Below are positions 34,396 through 45,008 of a DNA stretch of 64,000 nt, in pieces. The stretch comes from Vicinamibacterales bacterium (GTDB lineage: Bacteria; Acidobacteriota; Vicinamibacteria; Vicinamibacterales; UBA2999): NCBI GenBank assembly GCA_041394705.1, contig JAWKHS010000025.1, positions 1 to 64,000 on the forward strand, written 5' to 3'. Each line of letters begins with the position of its first letter. Within the stretch, counting starts at the first letter, position 1. The notes beneath the pieces are model-generated. The model saw only the letters and a list, made by a program, of their open reading frames with translations, searched no databases and had not been told where the DNA came from. A program made the translations under genes and the position numbers.

Positions 34396-35682
34396 CTAAG
34401 TCGTCGCGAACGGGGCCTCGAGCGACCGGCTCTGCGGCGTCATGAGCGCCGCGCCGTCCTCGGTGATGTACATGTCGTCCTCGAGGCGCACGCCGAACTC
34501 GCCGCGGATGTAGATGCCGGGCTCGTCGCTGAACGTCATGCCGGGCGCGAGCGGGAGCGTGTTGCCTTTCACGAGGTACGGCCACTCGTGGCCGTCCATG
34601 CCCATGCCGTGGCCGACGCGGTGCGTGAAGTACTTGTAGCCAGGGCCGTAGCCGGCGTCCTCGATCACCTTCCGCGCCGCCGCGTCCACGGCCTCGCACG
34701 GCACGCCCGGCCGCGCCGCCTTCAGCGCCGCGGTCTGGGCCGCGAACTCGATCTCGAACACCTTCTTCATCTTGTCGGTCGGCCTGCCGAGCAGGAACGT
34801 CCGGCTGATGTCGGACTGATAGCCCTCCACCGCGCATCCGCCGTCGATGAGGATGATGTCGCCCTCCTTGATGACCTGGGGCGTGATCGAGCCGTGGGGC
34901 AGGGCCGAGTACTCCGCCGTCTGCACCGAGGCGCCGCCCGGGTAGCCGAGCTTGTCGTGCGCGGCCGAGATCAGGCGCTGGAAGTCGTTCTGGGTCATGC
35001 CCGGCGCGAGGGCCTTCCACGCCGCCTCGTACGCCTTCAGGGTCACGGCCGACGCGTGCTTCATGAGCGCCAGCTCGTGCTGGTCCTTGACCGCGCGGCA
35101 GCCCGCCGTCACCGGCGTCCCGCTGGCCAGCGTCAGGCCGGGCGCGGCCTTCGCGAGCCCGTCCGAGAAGACGTGCCGCACGGTCTCCTCGATGCCGAGG
35201 CGTCCGGTGGAGATGCCGCGGTCCTTCAGGCCCTGCGCGACGCGCGCGTACGGGCTCTCGTGCTCCTCCCACGTCCGCACGTCGGGCGTCCCCGTGAACG
35301 GGCTCGTCGCGAACTGCTCGCGCGCGCGGTCCTCCTCGAAGGCCGGCGTCACGACGAACGGCTCGCCCGACTTCGGAATCACCAGCGTGAACAGACGTTC
35401 GCTCAAGCCCCAGCGGATGCCGCTGAAGTACACGAGCGACGTGCCGCCGGTGAGCATCAGCGCGTCGAGGCCGTTGTCGGCCATCAGGCGCCGCGCCTTG
35501 TCGACGCGGCTCCGGCGCTCGTCCTTCGTGATCGGCGTGGCCGTCCCGCGCATCGACGACAGCGAGGCGATCGAGGGCGGCAGGGCCGCGCCGGCCTGCT
35601 CGGCCCGCGCGACGGAGAACGGCGACCCGAGCGACCCGGCGGCCAGGGCGCCGGAAGTGATGAGCGAACGGCGGGAAATCAT
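34396..35682 (-). CDS. Exported M24 family metallopeptidase (Xaa-Pro aminopeptidase-like)
   Basis: 428 residues. It starts MISRRSLITSGALAAGS, a Tat-type twin-arginine signal. An N-terminal creatinase-like domain (about 55-190) is followed by the pita-bread M24 domain. All five metal ligands are seen: Asp in LIDGGC, Asp in QSDISRTF, His in HRVGHGMGMDGHE, Glu in SDEPGIYI and Glu in GVRLEDDMYI. It should remove residues from the N-terminus of X-Pro peptides in the periplasm. AAGGAG lies before ATG 35682. It is the third gene of a leftward run after lon and a glycosyltransferase. Confidence 0.88.
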   Translation of the reverse strand: MISRRSLITSGALAAGSLGSPFSVARAEQAGAALPPSIASLSSMRGTATPITKDERRSRVDKARRLMADNGLDALMLTGGTSLVYFSGIRWGLSERLFTLVIPKSGEPFVVTPAFEEDRAREQFATSPFTGTPDVRTWEEHESPYARVAQGLKDRGISTGRLGIEETVRHVFSDGLAKAAPGLTLASGTPVTAGCRAVKDQHELALMKHASAVTLKAYEAAWKALAPGMTQNDFQRLISAAHDKLGYPGGASVQTAEYSALPHGSITPQVIKEGDIILIDGGCAVEGYQSDISRTFLLGRPTDKMKKVFEIEFAAQTAALKAARPGVPCEAVDAAARKVIEDAGYGPGYKYFTHRVGHGMGMDGHEWPYLVKGNTLPLAPGMTFSDEPGIYIRGEFGVRLEDDMYITEDGAALMTPQSRSLEAPFATT

Positions 35683-35785
35683 GGGCGGCTCCTTCGCGTC
35701 ACAGTCTACCGCGCGGCGGCCGGCGGGGCGGGGCCGCGGCCCGCGCGGCCAAGGCCGCCGGCGGCGGCTCGGACCTGCGCCGCGA

Positions 35786-36904
35786 TCAGTGGCCGAGGGC
35801 GTCGGCGATCCACCGCGCGGCCACGTCCGCACCGTCCACACGGGCCCGTGCGGCGGGACGCGCGGAGGCGGCCAGTCCGTCGAGGGCGTCCTGCCAGCGT
35901 CCGGCCAGGAGCGCGGGCTGCGGGAGGTAGGCGCAGCGGACGAGGCCCGGCATCTCGCGGACGAGGACCTCGTACTCGACGAAGTGACCGCGGTCCGTGT
36001 AGAGGACGGCGGTGTCGTTGGCCGCGCACTCGCTGACGATGCCGTAGCCCGGCTTCGTGACGACGACGTCCACTGCGGCGACGACGTCCTCGTAGCGCAG
36101 GCCCATGGCGTACATCGCCGGCTCGTCCAGCGGGTGGATCGCCCCGCGCGGCGCGGCGGGACCGACGGGCGACCGGTCCGGGCCGAACGGGACGCTCGCG
36201 CTCACGAGCAGCGTCCAGCCGCGCGTGCGGCTGAGGGCGTCGAGGTCGATGCCGGACACGCCGTAGCCGCCGAACGAGACCAGCGCCAGCGGGCCGGGAG
36301 GCAGACCGAGCCGGGCGCGCGTATCGTCGGGGGCGTGGCGGGCCCGCCGCGCGATGAGCGGGAGGTCGACGATGTCGGAAATGGTCTCGAACCCGCCGTG
36401 CAGCGGCAGCCGGAAGGCGCGGCCGGCGCGCCGGTACGCCTCGCCGAGCGCGTCGGCGGACGGGCCGCCGCCCGGATACCCGCGGAAGATCCAGTCCCAG
36501 GTGAAGTTGCCCAGCGCCATCGCGGGGACCCCGGCCAGCCGCGCGGCCTCGAGGCCCAGCGGGGGAATGTCGGCCATGACGAACGCCGCGCCGACGTCCT
36601 GGAGGTACGCGGCTTCGTCGGCCGCCAGCCGCGGCAGGTCGCGCACGTAGGCATCCACGCGGCGGATGGTCTCATCGGCGTCGAGGCTCAGACTGTCCCG
36701 CTGGACGACGCCGGGATCGGTGTCGAGTGGTTCGACGGCCACGGGCGCACGCGCGGTGAGGTCGAACAGCCACCGCGGCGCGGCCGTCCGGACCCGGATC
36801 GGCCGGTCGGGCGCGATCGCCGCCAGCGCGTTGATGACCTCGATCGACCGCGAGGCATGGCCGAAGCCGTGCCCGGAGATGTAGTAGACGAGCGGACCGC
36901 CCAC
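35786..36904 (-). CDS. GT-B glycosyltransferase-like protein similar to the arabinokinase N-terminal domain
   Basis: 372 residues. The first block LVYYISGHGFGHASRSIEV is very like the N-terminal part of L-arabinokinases and other GT1/MGT-like proteins. A second block near TKPGYGIVSECAANDTAVLY carries the donor-binding loop, and GHFVEYEVLV follows. There is no kinase domain, so it stands alone. The substrate is not known. GTG 36904 lies six bases after the lon stop, within the CGCCTAGGCG palindrome region, so it is probably cotranscribed with lon. It may glycosylate a small molecule or sugar-1-phosphate; this is inference. Confidence 0.7.
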   Translation of the reverse strand: MGGPLVYYISGHGFGHASRSIEVINALAAIAPDRPIRVRTAAPRWLFDLTARAPVAVEPLDTDPGVVQRDSLSLDADETIRRVDAYVRDLPRLAADEAAYLQDVGAAFVMADIPPLGLEAARLAGVPAMALGNFTWDWIFRGYPGGGPSADALGEAYRRAGRAFRLPLHGGFETISDIVDLPLIARRARHAPDDTRARLGLPPGPLALVSFGGYGVSGIDLDALSRTRGWTLLVSASVPFGPDRSPVGPAAPRGAIHPLDEPAMYAMGLRYEDVVAAVDVVVTKPGYGIVSECAANDTAVLYTDRGHFVEYEVLVREMPGLVRCAYLPQPALLAGRWQDALDGLAASARPAARARVDGADVAARWIADALGH

Positions 36905-36910
36905 GAGCGC

Positions 36911-39304
<2,394 letters not shown>

Positions 39305-39340
39305 GGGGCTCGGGCCGGCGCCGCGGGGGCGCCTGACCGC

Positions 39341-39346
39341 ATGATA
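39341..39346 (-). promoter_or_regulatory. lon -10-like element
   Basis: TATCAT on the minus strand, 36 bases before the lon ATG. It lies back to back with TAAGAT (39371-39376) of the rightward gene in a 78-base divergent gap. No heat-shock repeat (CIRCE type) is visible here. Confidence 0.45.
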
Positions 39347-39370
39347 CGCGCGCGACCGGGGCTTCGGCGC

Positions 39371-39376
39371 TAAGAT
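39371..39376 (+). promoter_or_regulatory. -10-like element for the zinc-ribbon gene
   Basis: TAAGAT ends six bases before ATG 39383. The distance places the start of transcription at about the A of the start codon, which suggests leaderless mRNA. Confidence 0.4.
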
Positions 39377-39382
39377 CCTCGC

Positions 39383-39838
39383 ATGGCCCTCGACGAACGC
39401 GCCTTCTTCAACGAACGGCCCGAACAGCGCACCGGCCGCTTCACGTGCCCCCGGTGCCGCCGCACGAACGACTACTCCCTCCGCTGGGTCCGGCGCACGA
39501 AGAAGGACCGGCTGCCCGGCAACGCCGACGAGCGCGACCGCGCGAAGTTCGCGAAGCTGCGCGATCACCTGATTCGCGTCGACGACGAACTCACCTGTAA
39601 GACGTGCGGCAAGCGCTTCGAGATCCCGTCGATGCACTCGCTGGTCTTCGTGGACCAGATCGAGGGGCTCCCCCGCGTGGACGACGAGGACGACGCTCCG
39701 GATGCGGCGCCGGCCGGGACGCGTCCCGGCGCTAGTACAGCCCCGGCACCAGGCGCCAGCGCACCTGGCGGCAGTACGCCGAGTACGCCGGCCCCGCGGC
39801 AGCGGCGAGGCTACGCTCCTCCCAAGGCATGGCGATGA
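39383..39838 (+). CDS. Small zinc-ribbon protein, function unknown
   Basis: 151 residues. Two CxxC pairs (FTCPRCRRTND and LTCKTCGKRFEI) about 49 residues apart should bind one zinc atom. The middle is very basic (WVRRTKKDRLPG). The last 50 residues are Pro/Ser/Ala/Gly-rich and overlap the 3' end of the convergent methyltransferase gene by 107 bases, so the tail is under double constraint. No family is recognised. It is divergent from lon with a 78-base gap. No Shine-Dalgarno is visible. Confidence 0.65.
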   Translation: MALDERAFFNERPEQRTGRFTCPRCRRTNDYSLRWVRRTKKDRLPGNADERDRAKFAKLRDHLIRVDDELTCKTCGKRFEIPSMHSLVFVDQIEGLPRVDDEDDAPDAAPAGTRPGASTAPAPGASAPGGSTPSTPAPRQRRGYAPPKAWR

Positions 39839-40445
39839 GCAGGTAGGCCGTCGACACGACGGCCGCCACCGCGCGGTCGACCGTCATGGGCGACGCGCCG
39901 AACACGATCAGGACCCAGCCCAGGTAGATGGGGTGGCGCACCATCGTGAACGGCCACACGACGCGGATCCGCGTGGGGGTGGCATGGCCCGTGGCCTGTC
40001 GGATGCCGGCGAGTTCCCGCGCGTCGAGCACCCGGGCCCCGGCCAGGCTCAGCGCCACGCCCGAGGCCTGCAGCCCCAGCAGCAGCCACGACAGCGGCGG
40101 CGCCGCCGAGTACAGGACCCCTGGCACGCGCCGCCAGGTGGCGCAGACCAGCGCCAGCAGGGCCGAGGCGATCCACACGTACGACGAGCGCTCGAGGCGG
40201 GGCGAGACCACCTGCTGCCAGCGCTCGCGAAGGCCCGTCCGCACCATCACGCTGTGGTGCACGGCGAAGAGGGTGAACGTGCCGACGTTCCAGAGCACGG
40301 CCCCGGCGACCGACGCGCGCGGTGGGCCCGGCTCATCCACCACCGCGTAGTAGAACCACGCGGCGTAGCCGAGGGCGGCCGCGGCGCCGAGCGCGCCCAG
40401 CCAGGCCACGACGGTCTCGACACGTGAAGCGGACGGCGTGGTCAT
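39732..40445 (-). CDS. Membrane methyltransferase, MddA/NnrU/ICMT-like
   Basis: 237 residues, about five or six membrane segments. FTLFAVHHSVMVRTGLRERW and SPRLERSSYVWIASALLALV resemble MddA, the membrane methanethiol S-methyltransferase, and NnrU. The C-terminal FTMVRHPIYLGWVLIVFGAS is the SAM-binding region common to ICMT/PEMT enzymes. It could methylate methanethiol, isoprenyl-cysteine or another small thiol; the first is my best guess. ATG 40445 is the start; the open frame continues a long way upstream as antisense noise. Its 3' end overlaps the zinc-ribbon gene by 107 bases. Confidence 0.7.
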   Translation of the reverse strand: MTTPSASRVETVVAWLGALGAAAALGYAAWFYYAVVDEPGPPRASVAGAVLWNVGTFTLFAVHHSVMVRTGLRERWQQVVSPRLERSSYVWIASALLALVCATWRRVPGVLYSAAPPLSWLLLGLQASGVALSLAGARVLDARELAGIRQATGHATPTRIRVVWPFTMVRHPIYLGWVLIVFGASPMTVDRAVAAVVSTAYLLIAMPWEERSLAAAAGPAYSAYCRQVRWRLVPGLY

Positions 40446-40481
40446 CGGCGGGGCCGGGCGGGCGTCGTGCCGGGCGCCACG

Positions 40482-40487
40482 TATTAT
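40482..40487 (+). promoter_or_regulatory. -10-like element for the ketoacyl synthase cassette
   Basis: TATTAT in an otherwise GC-rich stretch, 33 bases before GTG 40521. It would start transcripts near 40494, after the alternative start at 40467, and so supports the later one. No clear -35. Confidence 0.45.
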
Positions 40488-40520
40488 AGGAATCTCGCGC
40501 GGGCGCCCGCGCCCTCGGCC

Positions 40521-41789
40521 GTGACCCCGCCTCGCATCGTCATCTCCGGTATCGGCGTCGTGTCCACGTTCGGCGTGGGCCGTGAGCGCTACTGGGACCA
40601 CGTGTCCCGGGGCGCCAGCGGCACGCGCGCCGTCACCGAGTTCGACGTCTCCACCTATCCCTGCCGGGTGGCCGCCTCCGTGCCTCCGGTGGACATCTCG
40701 GCCGCGGTCGAGGTGGACGGCGAGGCCGCGGACGGGTGGACGTCGCGCGCGGACCCGAAGCGCTACTCCCGCGCCGCGCTCTTCGGCGTGCTCGCCGGAC
40801 GCGAGGCCTGGCAGGATGCCGGCCTCCGCGTGGACGAGCCGGGCGCCGGAGTCATCGTGGGGACCGGGGGCGGCGGCATCGACGTGACCGAGTACGGCTA
40901 CCGCGAGTTCTTCACGAACGGCGGCCGGCACGTCACGCCGTACGCGATCGCCATCGGCATCTGCGGCATGGTGTCGAGCGAGATCTCGATGTCGCTCGGC
41001 CTGCACGGCATCAGCCACGTGCTGTCCACCGGCTGCACCTCGTCCACCGACGCCATCGGGTATGCGGCCTCGCTGTTGAGGGCGGGGGACGCCGACGTAC
41101 TGCTCACGGGCGGCGTCGATGGCTGCGTCCTGCCGGGCATGCTCTACGGCTTCGGCCGGATGCGCGCCGTGTCCACGCACTACAACGACCGTCCGGCGGA
41201 GGCGTCCCGGCCGTTCGATCGGGGCCGCGACGGCTTCGTCCTCGGCGAAGGCGCCTGGATGATCGCGCTCGAGCGCGAGGACCGGGCTCGCGCCCGCGGC
41301 GCCCGGATCTACGCGAGCGTGGATGGCTACGCCTCGACCTGCGACGCGTACCATCGGGTGCAGATGGACCCGGACGGACGCGAGATCGTGCGGTGCATGG
41401 AGACGGCCCTCGCCAGGGCGGGGTGCGCCCGGGAGCGGATCGGCTACGTGAACTACCACGGCACGTCCACGCCCCTGAACGACGCGGTCGAGGCGCGGTG
41501 CACGCGGCTCGCCTTCGGCGCGCACGCCGATCGCCTCGCCGGATCGTCGACCAAGTCCATGATCGGCCATCCACAGGGGGCGAGCGGGGCGGCCGGCGTC
41601 GTGGCGACGGCCCTGGCGCTGGCGCGGGGGTTCCTGCCGCCGACCATCAACCTCACCGACCCGGATCCGTCGTGCGATCTCGACTTCCTGCCGATCACGG
41701 GCCGCGCCGCGCAGGTCGAGGCCGCCCTCTGCAATTGCCTCGGGTTCGGATCGAAGAACAGCGCCCTCGTGCTCGGCGCCATCGGATGA
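40521..41789 (+). CDS. Beta-ketoacyl-ACP synthase (KAS II/FabF-like)
   Basis: 422 residues of the thiolase fold. Catalytic Cys172 lies in STGCTSSTDAIG, the first His in YHGTSTPLND and the second in STKSMIGHPQGASG, so the enzyme should be active. KAS enzymes condense malonyl-ACP with an acyl chain. It is unlikely to be the housekeeping FabF: it leads a cassette with a flavoprotein and an ICMT-type methyltransferase, and there is no acpP or fabG. I start it at GTG 40521 (VTPPRIVISGIGVVS), which fits the normal N-terminus and the TATTAT element; GTG 40467 is an alternative. Confidence 0.85.
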   Translation: MTPPRIVISGIGVVSTFGVGRERYWDHVSRGASGTRAVTEFDVSTYPCRVAASVPPVDISAAVEVDGEAADGWTSRADPKRYSRAALFGVLAGREAWQDAGLRVDEPGAGVIVGTGGGGIDVTEYGYREFFTNGGRHVTPYAIAIGICGMVSSEISMSLGLHGISHVLSTGCTSSTDAIGYAASLLRAGDADVLLTGGVDGCVLPGMLYGFGRMRAVSTHYNDRPAEASRPFDRGRDGFVLGEGAWMIALEREDRARARGARIYASVDGYASTCDAYHRVQMDPDGREIVRCMETALARAGCARERIGYVNYHGTSTPLNDAVEARCTRLAFGAHADRLAGSSTKSMIGHPQGASGAAGVVATALALARGFLPPTINLTDPDPSCDLDFLPITGRAAQVEAALCNCLGFGSKNSALVLGAIG

Positions 41790-42949
41790 CCGCCGGGATG
41801 GCCCGCCAGGACGACGTGGTGATCGTGGGCGGCGGACCGGCGGGGGCGCTGGCCGCGCTGCTCCTCGCGCGGCGCGGCTACCGCGTCCGCGTGTTCGAGC
41901 GCGCCAGGTTCCCGCGGCCGAAGCTCTGCGGGGACACCCTGAACCCCGGCGCGCTGGCAACGCTGGCCCGCCACGCCGACATCGCGCCCCTCCTGGCGCT
42001 CGGGCGTCCGCTCCACGGCATGCGTCTCTCGGGGACGGGCGGCCCGGCCGTGGAGGCGCGGTATCCACGGGGCCTCGCCGGCCTCACGGTCGTGCGCCGG
42101 GATCTCGACGACGCGCTGCTGCGGCAGGCCGCCGCCGCCGGCGCCCTCGTCGAGGACGGCGTGCTGGTGCGCGGCGCGGCGCGGGGCGGCGAGGCGGTGG
42201 ACGGCGTGATCGTGGCCACCGCGCAGGGCGACCGCGCCCACCCGGGCCGGCTGGTCGTCGGCGCCGACGGCCGGACGTCGGCCCTTGCCGGCGGGCTGGG
42301 GCTCGCGTGGACGCCGCGGGAGCCGCGCCGGTGGGCGTTCGGCGCCTACGCCGAGGGCGTCGACGGCATGGCGGCCGACCTGGGCGAGATGCACGTCCGC
42401 CGCGGGAGCTACCTGGGCCTGGCGCCCGTGGCCGAGGGCGTGACCAATGTCTGCGTCGTGGTGCCGCGTGCGGCGGCCGCGCGGTTCGGCGCCTCGCCGT
42501 GGCAGGCGATGCGCGCGGCCGTCGCCGACGACCCCGCGCTGTCGGCCCGGCTGGCGGGCGCGCGCCCGGTGGCGCGCGTCGTGTCGCTCGGCCCGATGGC
42601 TCGCGACATCCGGGCGGCGGGCGTCCCCGGCCTGCTGCTGGCGGGCGACGCGGCCGGGTTCATCGATCCCATGACGGGCGACGGTCTGCGCCTGGCGATC
42701 GACGGCGCCGTGCTCGCCGCCGACCTCGCGGCCGACGTGCTCGACGGCCGGGTGTCGCGCCAGGGGGCCGCCGACGCGCTGACGCGGCGCCGAGCCCAGG
42801 CCTTCGCCGCCAAGTGGCGGTTCAACCGCACGGTGCGCCGTCTCGTGGACGCGCCTGCTGCCGTCCGCGCCGCCGTCGGTCTCGCCGAGATCTGGCCGGG
42901 CCTGGCGCAGGCCCTCGTCGGCTATGCCGGCGACCTCGCCCTGGCCTGA
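41786..42949 (+). CDS. FAD-dependent oxidoreductase, geranylgeranyl reductase family
   Basis: 387 residues. VVIVGGGPAGALAALLLARR is the FAD-binding GxGxxG, FPRPKLCGDTLNPG is the motif of geranylgeranyl reductase-like proteins, and GLLLAGDAAGFIDPMTGDGL is the second flavin block. These flavoproteins reduce double bonds of prenyl or polyketide chains, or hydroxylate them. The ATG at 41786 overlaps the ketoacyl synthase stop (ATGA). Together with the synthase and the methyltransferase it suggests tailoring of a lipid-like product. Confidence 0.84.
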   Translation: MTAGMARQDDVVIVGGGPAGALAALLLARRGYRVRVFERARFPRPKLCGDTLNPGALATLARHADIAPLLALGRPLHGMRLSGTGGPAVEARYPRGLAGLTVVRRDLDDALLRQAAAAGALVEDGVLVRGAARGGEAVDGVIVATAQGDRAHPGRLVVGADGRTSALAGGLGLAWTPREPRRWAFGAYAEGVDGMAADLGEMHVRRGSYLGLAPVAEGVTNVCVVVPRAAAARFGASPWQAMRAAVADDPALSARLAGARPVARVVSLGPMARDIRAAGVPGLLLAGDAAGFIDPMTGDGLRLAIDGAVLAADLAADVLDGRVSRQGAADALTRRRAQAFAAKWRFNRTVRRLVDAPAAVRAAVGLAEIWPGLAQALVGYAGDLALA

Positions 42950-43480
42950 GTGCCGATGCCGGTGAGCGCCATCATCGCGTGTGGCACCCTGGCCGCCGTG
43001 CTCGCCGTGATGGCGGGCGAGGCCGCGCTGTCGGCCTACAACGCCAGCGTGCTCCGGGCCCGCGGTGCGCTCGAGCCGCCGGGCGACGTCTACCGCACGA
43101 TGCAGTGGGCCTATCCCGCCGGCTTCGTGGCCCTGGCCGTCGAGGGCGGCCTCACCGGCCCCGCGCCCGCCGCCGCCCTCGCGGCCGGTCTCGTCGTGTT
43201 CGGCCTGGCCAAGGCGCTCAAGGCGTGGGCGATGGCCACCCTTGGCTGGCGGTGGTCCTTCCGCGTGCTCGTGCCGCCCGGACTCCCGCTCGTCGCGACG
43301 GGGCCCTACCGCCTCCTGCGGCACCCGAATTACGTGGCCGTGATCGGCGAGATCGTGGGGGCCGCGGCGATCGTCCACGCGCCCGTCAGCGGCGTCCTCT
43401 TCCTCCTCGGCTTCGGCTGGCTCCTGTGGCGCCGGGTCACGATCGAGGACCGCGCCCTCGGGCGCGACCCGGTAGGATGA
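42950..43480 (+). CDS. Isoprenylcysteine carboxyl methyltransferase family protein
   Basis: 176 residues, four membrane segments. GPYRLLRHPNYVAVIGEIVG is the ICMT SAM-binding motif. Such proteins in bacteria often lie next to polyketide synthases (BpsB-like) and methylate a polyketide or a lipid acid. The start may be GTG 42950, directly after the TGA of the flavoprotein, or ATG 42956. Its stop overlaps the PIG-V-like gene (ATGA, 43477-43480). Substrate unknown. Confidence 0.8.
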   Translation: MPMPVSAIIACGTLAAVLAVMAGEAALSAYNASVLRARGALEPPGDVYRTMQWAYPAGFVALAVEGGLTGPAPAAALAAGLVVFGLAKALKAWAMATLGWRWSFRVLVPPGLPLVATGPYRLLRHPNYVAVIGEIVGAAAIVHAPVSGVLFLLGFGWLLWRRVTIEDRALGRDPVG

Positions 43481-44919
43481 GCTGGATGCCGTCCGATTCC
43501 CGGTCTCCCAATCGTGGCGGCGGGCCGGACTCACCGCGCGGCCTCGGAGCGATCGACGCGGCGATTCTGGCGCTGGGCGCCGTGGCCGCGTCGGTGGCCG
43601 TCACCGGGGGCTTCCGCGTCGAACTGCCTGGAGTCCGGCTGTCGGTGACGTCGTGGGCGCGCGTGGCCCTGCTGGCGGGGGGGCTTGCGGTCCTGCGGCA
43701 CGTCTGGCGGCGGTCGCCGGCGCTGCCCGTCGCGGTCTGGCGCCGCGTCGCCGCGTGGCGGCGGGACGAGGTGACGCGCGCCACCTGGCCGCTCGTGGTG
43801 ACCACCCGGATCGGCGTCCTCGTGGTCGGCCTGCTGGCCGTGTATGCGTTCGGCTACCCGGACGGGCGATCGTTGCTCAGGGTCGGGGAGGGCGAAGTCG
43901 CCAACCTGCCGGCGCGCTACGACGCGGGCTGGTATCTGAGCATCGCCTCGCGCGGCTACGAGTACCGCCCCAACCGCGTCGACGTGCAGCAGAACCTGGT
44001 CTTCTTCCCGGCGTTTCCTGTCGTGATGCACGGCGCGTCGCTGCTGTTGGCCCGGCAGTTCGTGTGGAGCGGAACGCTCGTGTCGATCCTGGCGTTCGCG
44101 TGGGCGCTTCGCTACCTGTTCCGTCTGGCGCGCGAGCTGATGGGCGACGAACGGGCCGCGACGGCGGCGGCGTTGCTGGCGGCGTATCCCTTTGCCTTGT
44201 TCTACAGCGCGCCGTATACCGAGGCCCTGTTCCTGCTCGCCATGCTGGGCGCATGGTGGCACGCGCGGCGGGACGAGCGGTGGGCCGGGTTCGGGTGGGG
44301 GCTCGTCGCCGGCCTGACCCGACCGAACGGCTGTCTGCTGTCGGTCCCCCTGGCGCTGATGGCGGTGGCTCCGCTCTGGAGTGAGGGCCGCTTCCGACGG
44401 CCGCCGGGCGGATGGGGGGCCCTCGTCGACCGGCTCGTCATCGCCGCGGCGCCGGGTCTCGGGATGTTGATCTATTCGGCCTACGTCTACGACAAGACGG
44501 GCGATCCGTTCATGTGGATCCGTCTGCAGGCGGCCTGGGGACGCGAGAATCGCGGCGTCGCGGCGTTCATCGGGAACGAGTGGGAGACGATCGGCGCCGT
44601 CGGGCTCTACGACTACTCGACCGGCAACGTGCCCAATCTCCTGAACGCCCTCGGCGCCCTCCTCTGCACGGCCGCGATCGTGCCGGTGTGGCGGCGCTTC
44701 GGCCTGCCCGCCGCCAGCGTCATCGTGCTGAACCTCGTGCCGTCGATCGCCACCGGCGGCTGGCTGTCGGTGGGCCGGGCCACCGCGGTGCTGTTCCCGG
44801 TGTTCCTCTGGCTCGGCGATGCCGTGCCCGCCCGCCACCGGACGCTCTGGCTCGTCGCGTTCGCGGCCCTCCAGGCGTTCGCGGCGTCGCTGTTCTTCAC
44901 CTGGCGGCAGCTGTTCTGA
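43477..44919 (+). CDS. PIG-V-like mannosyltransferase (GT-C membrane protein)
   Basis: 480 residues, about ten membrane segments. RYDAGWYLSIASRGYEYRP, LVFFPAFPVVMHG and SAPYTEALFLLAMLGAWW are the motifs of the GPI mannosyltransferase II (PIG-V) family; bacterial members are GT-C enzymes of unknown acceptor. The Asp in DAGWY should bind the donor. ATG 43477 overlaps the previous stop, so it is the last gene of the coupled cassette 40521-44919. Whether it belongs to the same pathway or only shares a transcript is unclear. Confidence 0.75.
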   Translation: MSWMPSDSRSPNRGGGPDSPRGLGAIDAAILALGAVAASVAVTGGFRVELPGVRLSVTSWARVALLAGGLAVLRHVWRRSPALPVAVWRRVAAWRRDEVTRATWPLVVTTRIGVLVVGLLAVYAFGYPDGRSLLRVGEGEVANLPARYDAGWYLSIASRGYEYRPNRVDVQQNLVFFPAFPVVMHGASLLLARQFVWSGTLVSILAFAWALRYLFRLARELMGDERAATAAALLAAYPFALFYSAPYTEALFLLAMLGAWWHARRDERWAGFGWGLVAGLTRPNGCLLSVPLALMAVAPLWSEGRFRRPPGGWGALVDRLVIAAAPGLGMLIYSAYVYDKTGDPFMWIRLQAAWGRENRGVAAFIGNEWETIGAVGLYDYSTGNVPNLLNALGALLCTAAIVPVWRRFGLPAASVIVLNLVPSIATGGWLSVGRATAVLFPVFLWLGDAVPARHRTLWLVAFAALQAFAASLFFTWRQLF

Positions 44920-44950
44920 GCCGATCGACCACGGCCGCGCAGGCCCTCGC

Positions 44951-44987
44951 GACGTCTGTACGTCAACCCGCGGCGAGGCCGTATACT
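44951..44987 (+). promoter_or_regulatory. Promoter with inverted repeat for the TPR/gluzincin operon
   Basis: TATACT (44982-44987) is a good -10. GACGT (44951-44955) and ACGTC (44960-44964), with CTGT between, form an inverted repeat that overlaps the place where a -35 would lie. It could be an operator for a repressor or activator. The start codon is 21 bases after the -10. Confidence 0.45.
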
Positions 44988-45008
44988 GGCCTCGTCCTGG
45001 CCCGCGTG

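Noticed and set aside
35683..35785. Possible small gene between the M24 peptidase and the glycosyltransferase
   Set aside because: Only 103 GC-rich bases with short frames lacking a ribosome site; it holds the AAGGAG of the M24 gene and nothing else I can support.
41453..43534. 693-residue minus-strand frame over the KAS/FAD/ICMT cassette
   Set aside because: Composition typical of antisense noise; the plus-strand genes have complete catalytic motifs.
44412..45008. Upstream extension of the TPR/gluzincin frame
   Set aside because: It overlaps the PIG-V-like gene in another frame, and the TATACT promoter lies after it; a signal peptide begins at 45009.
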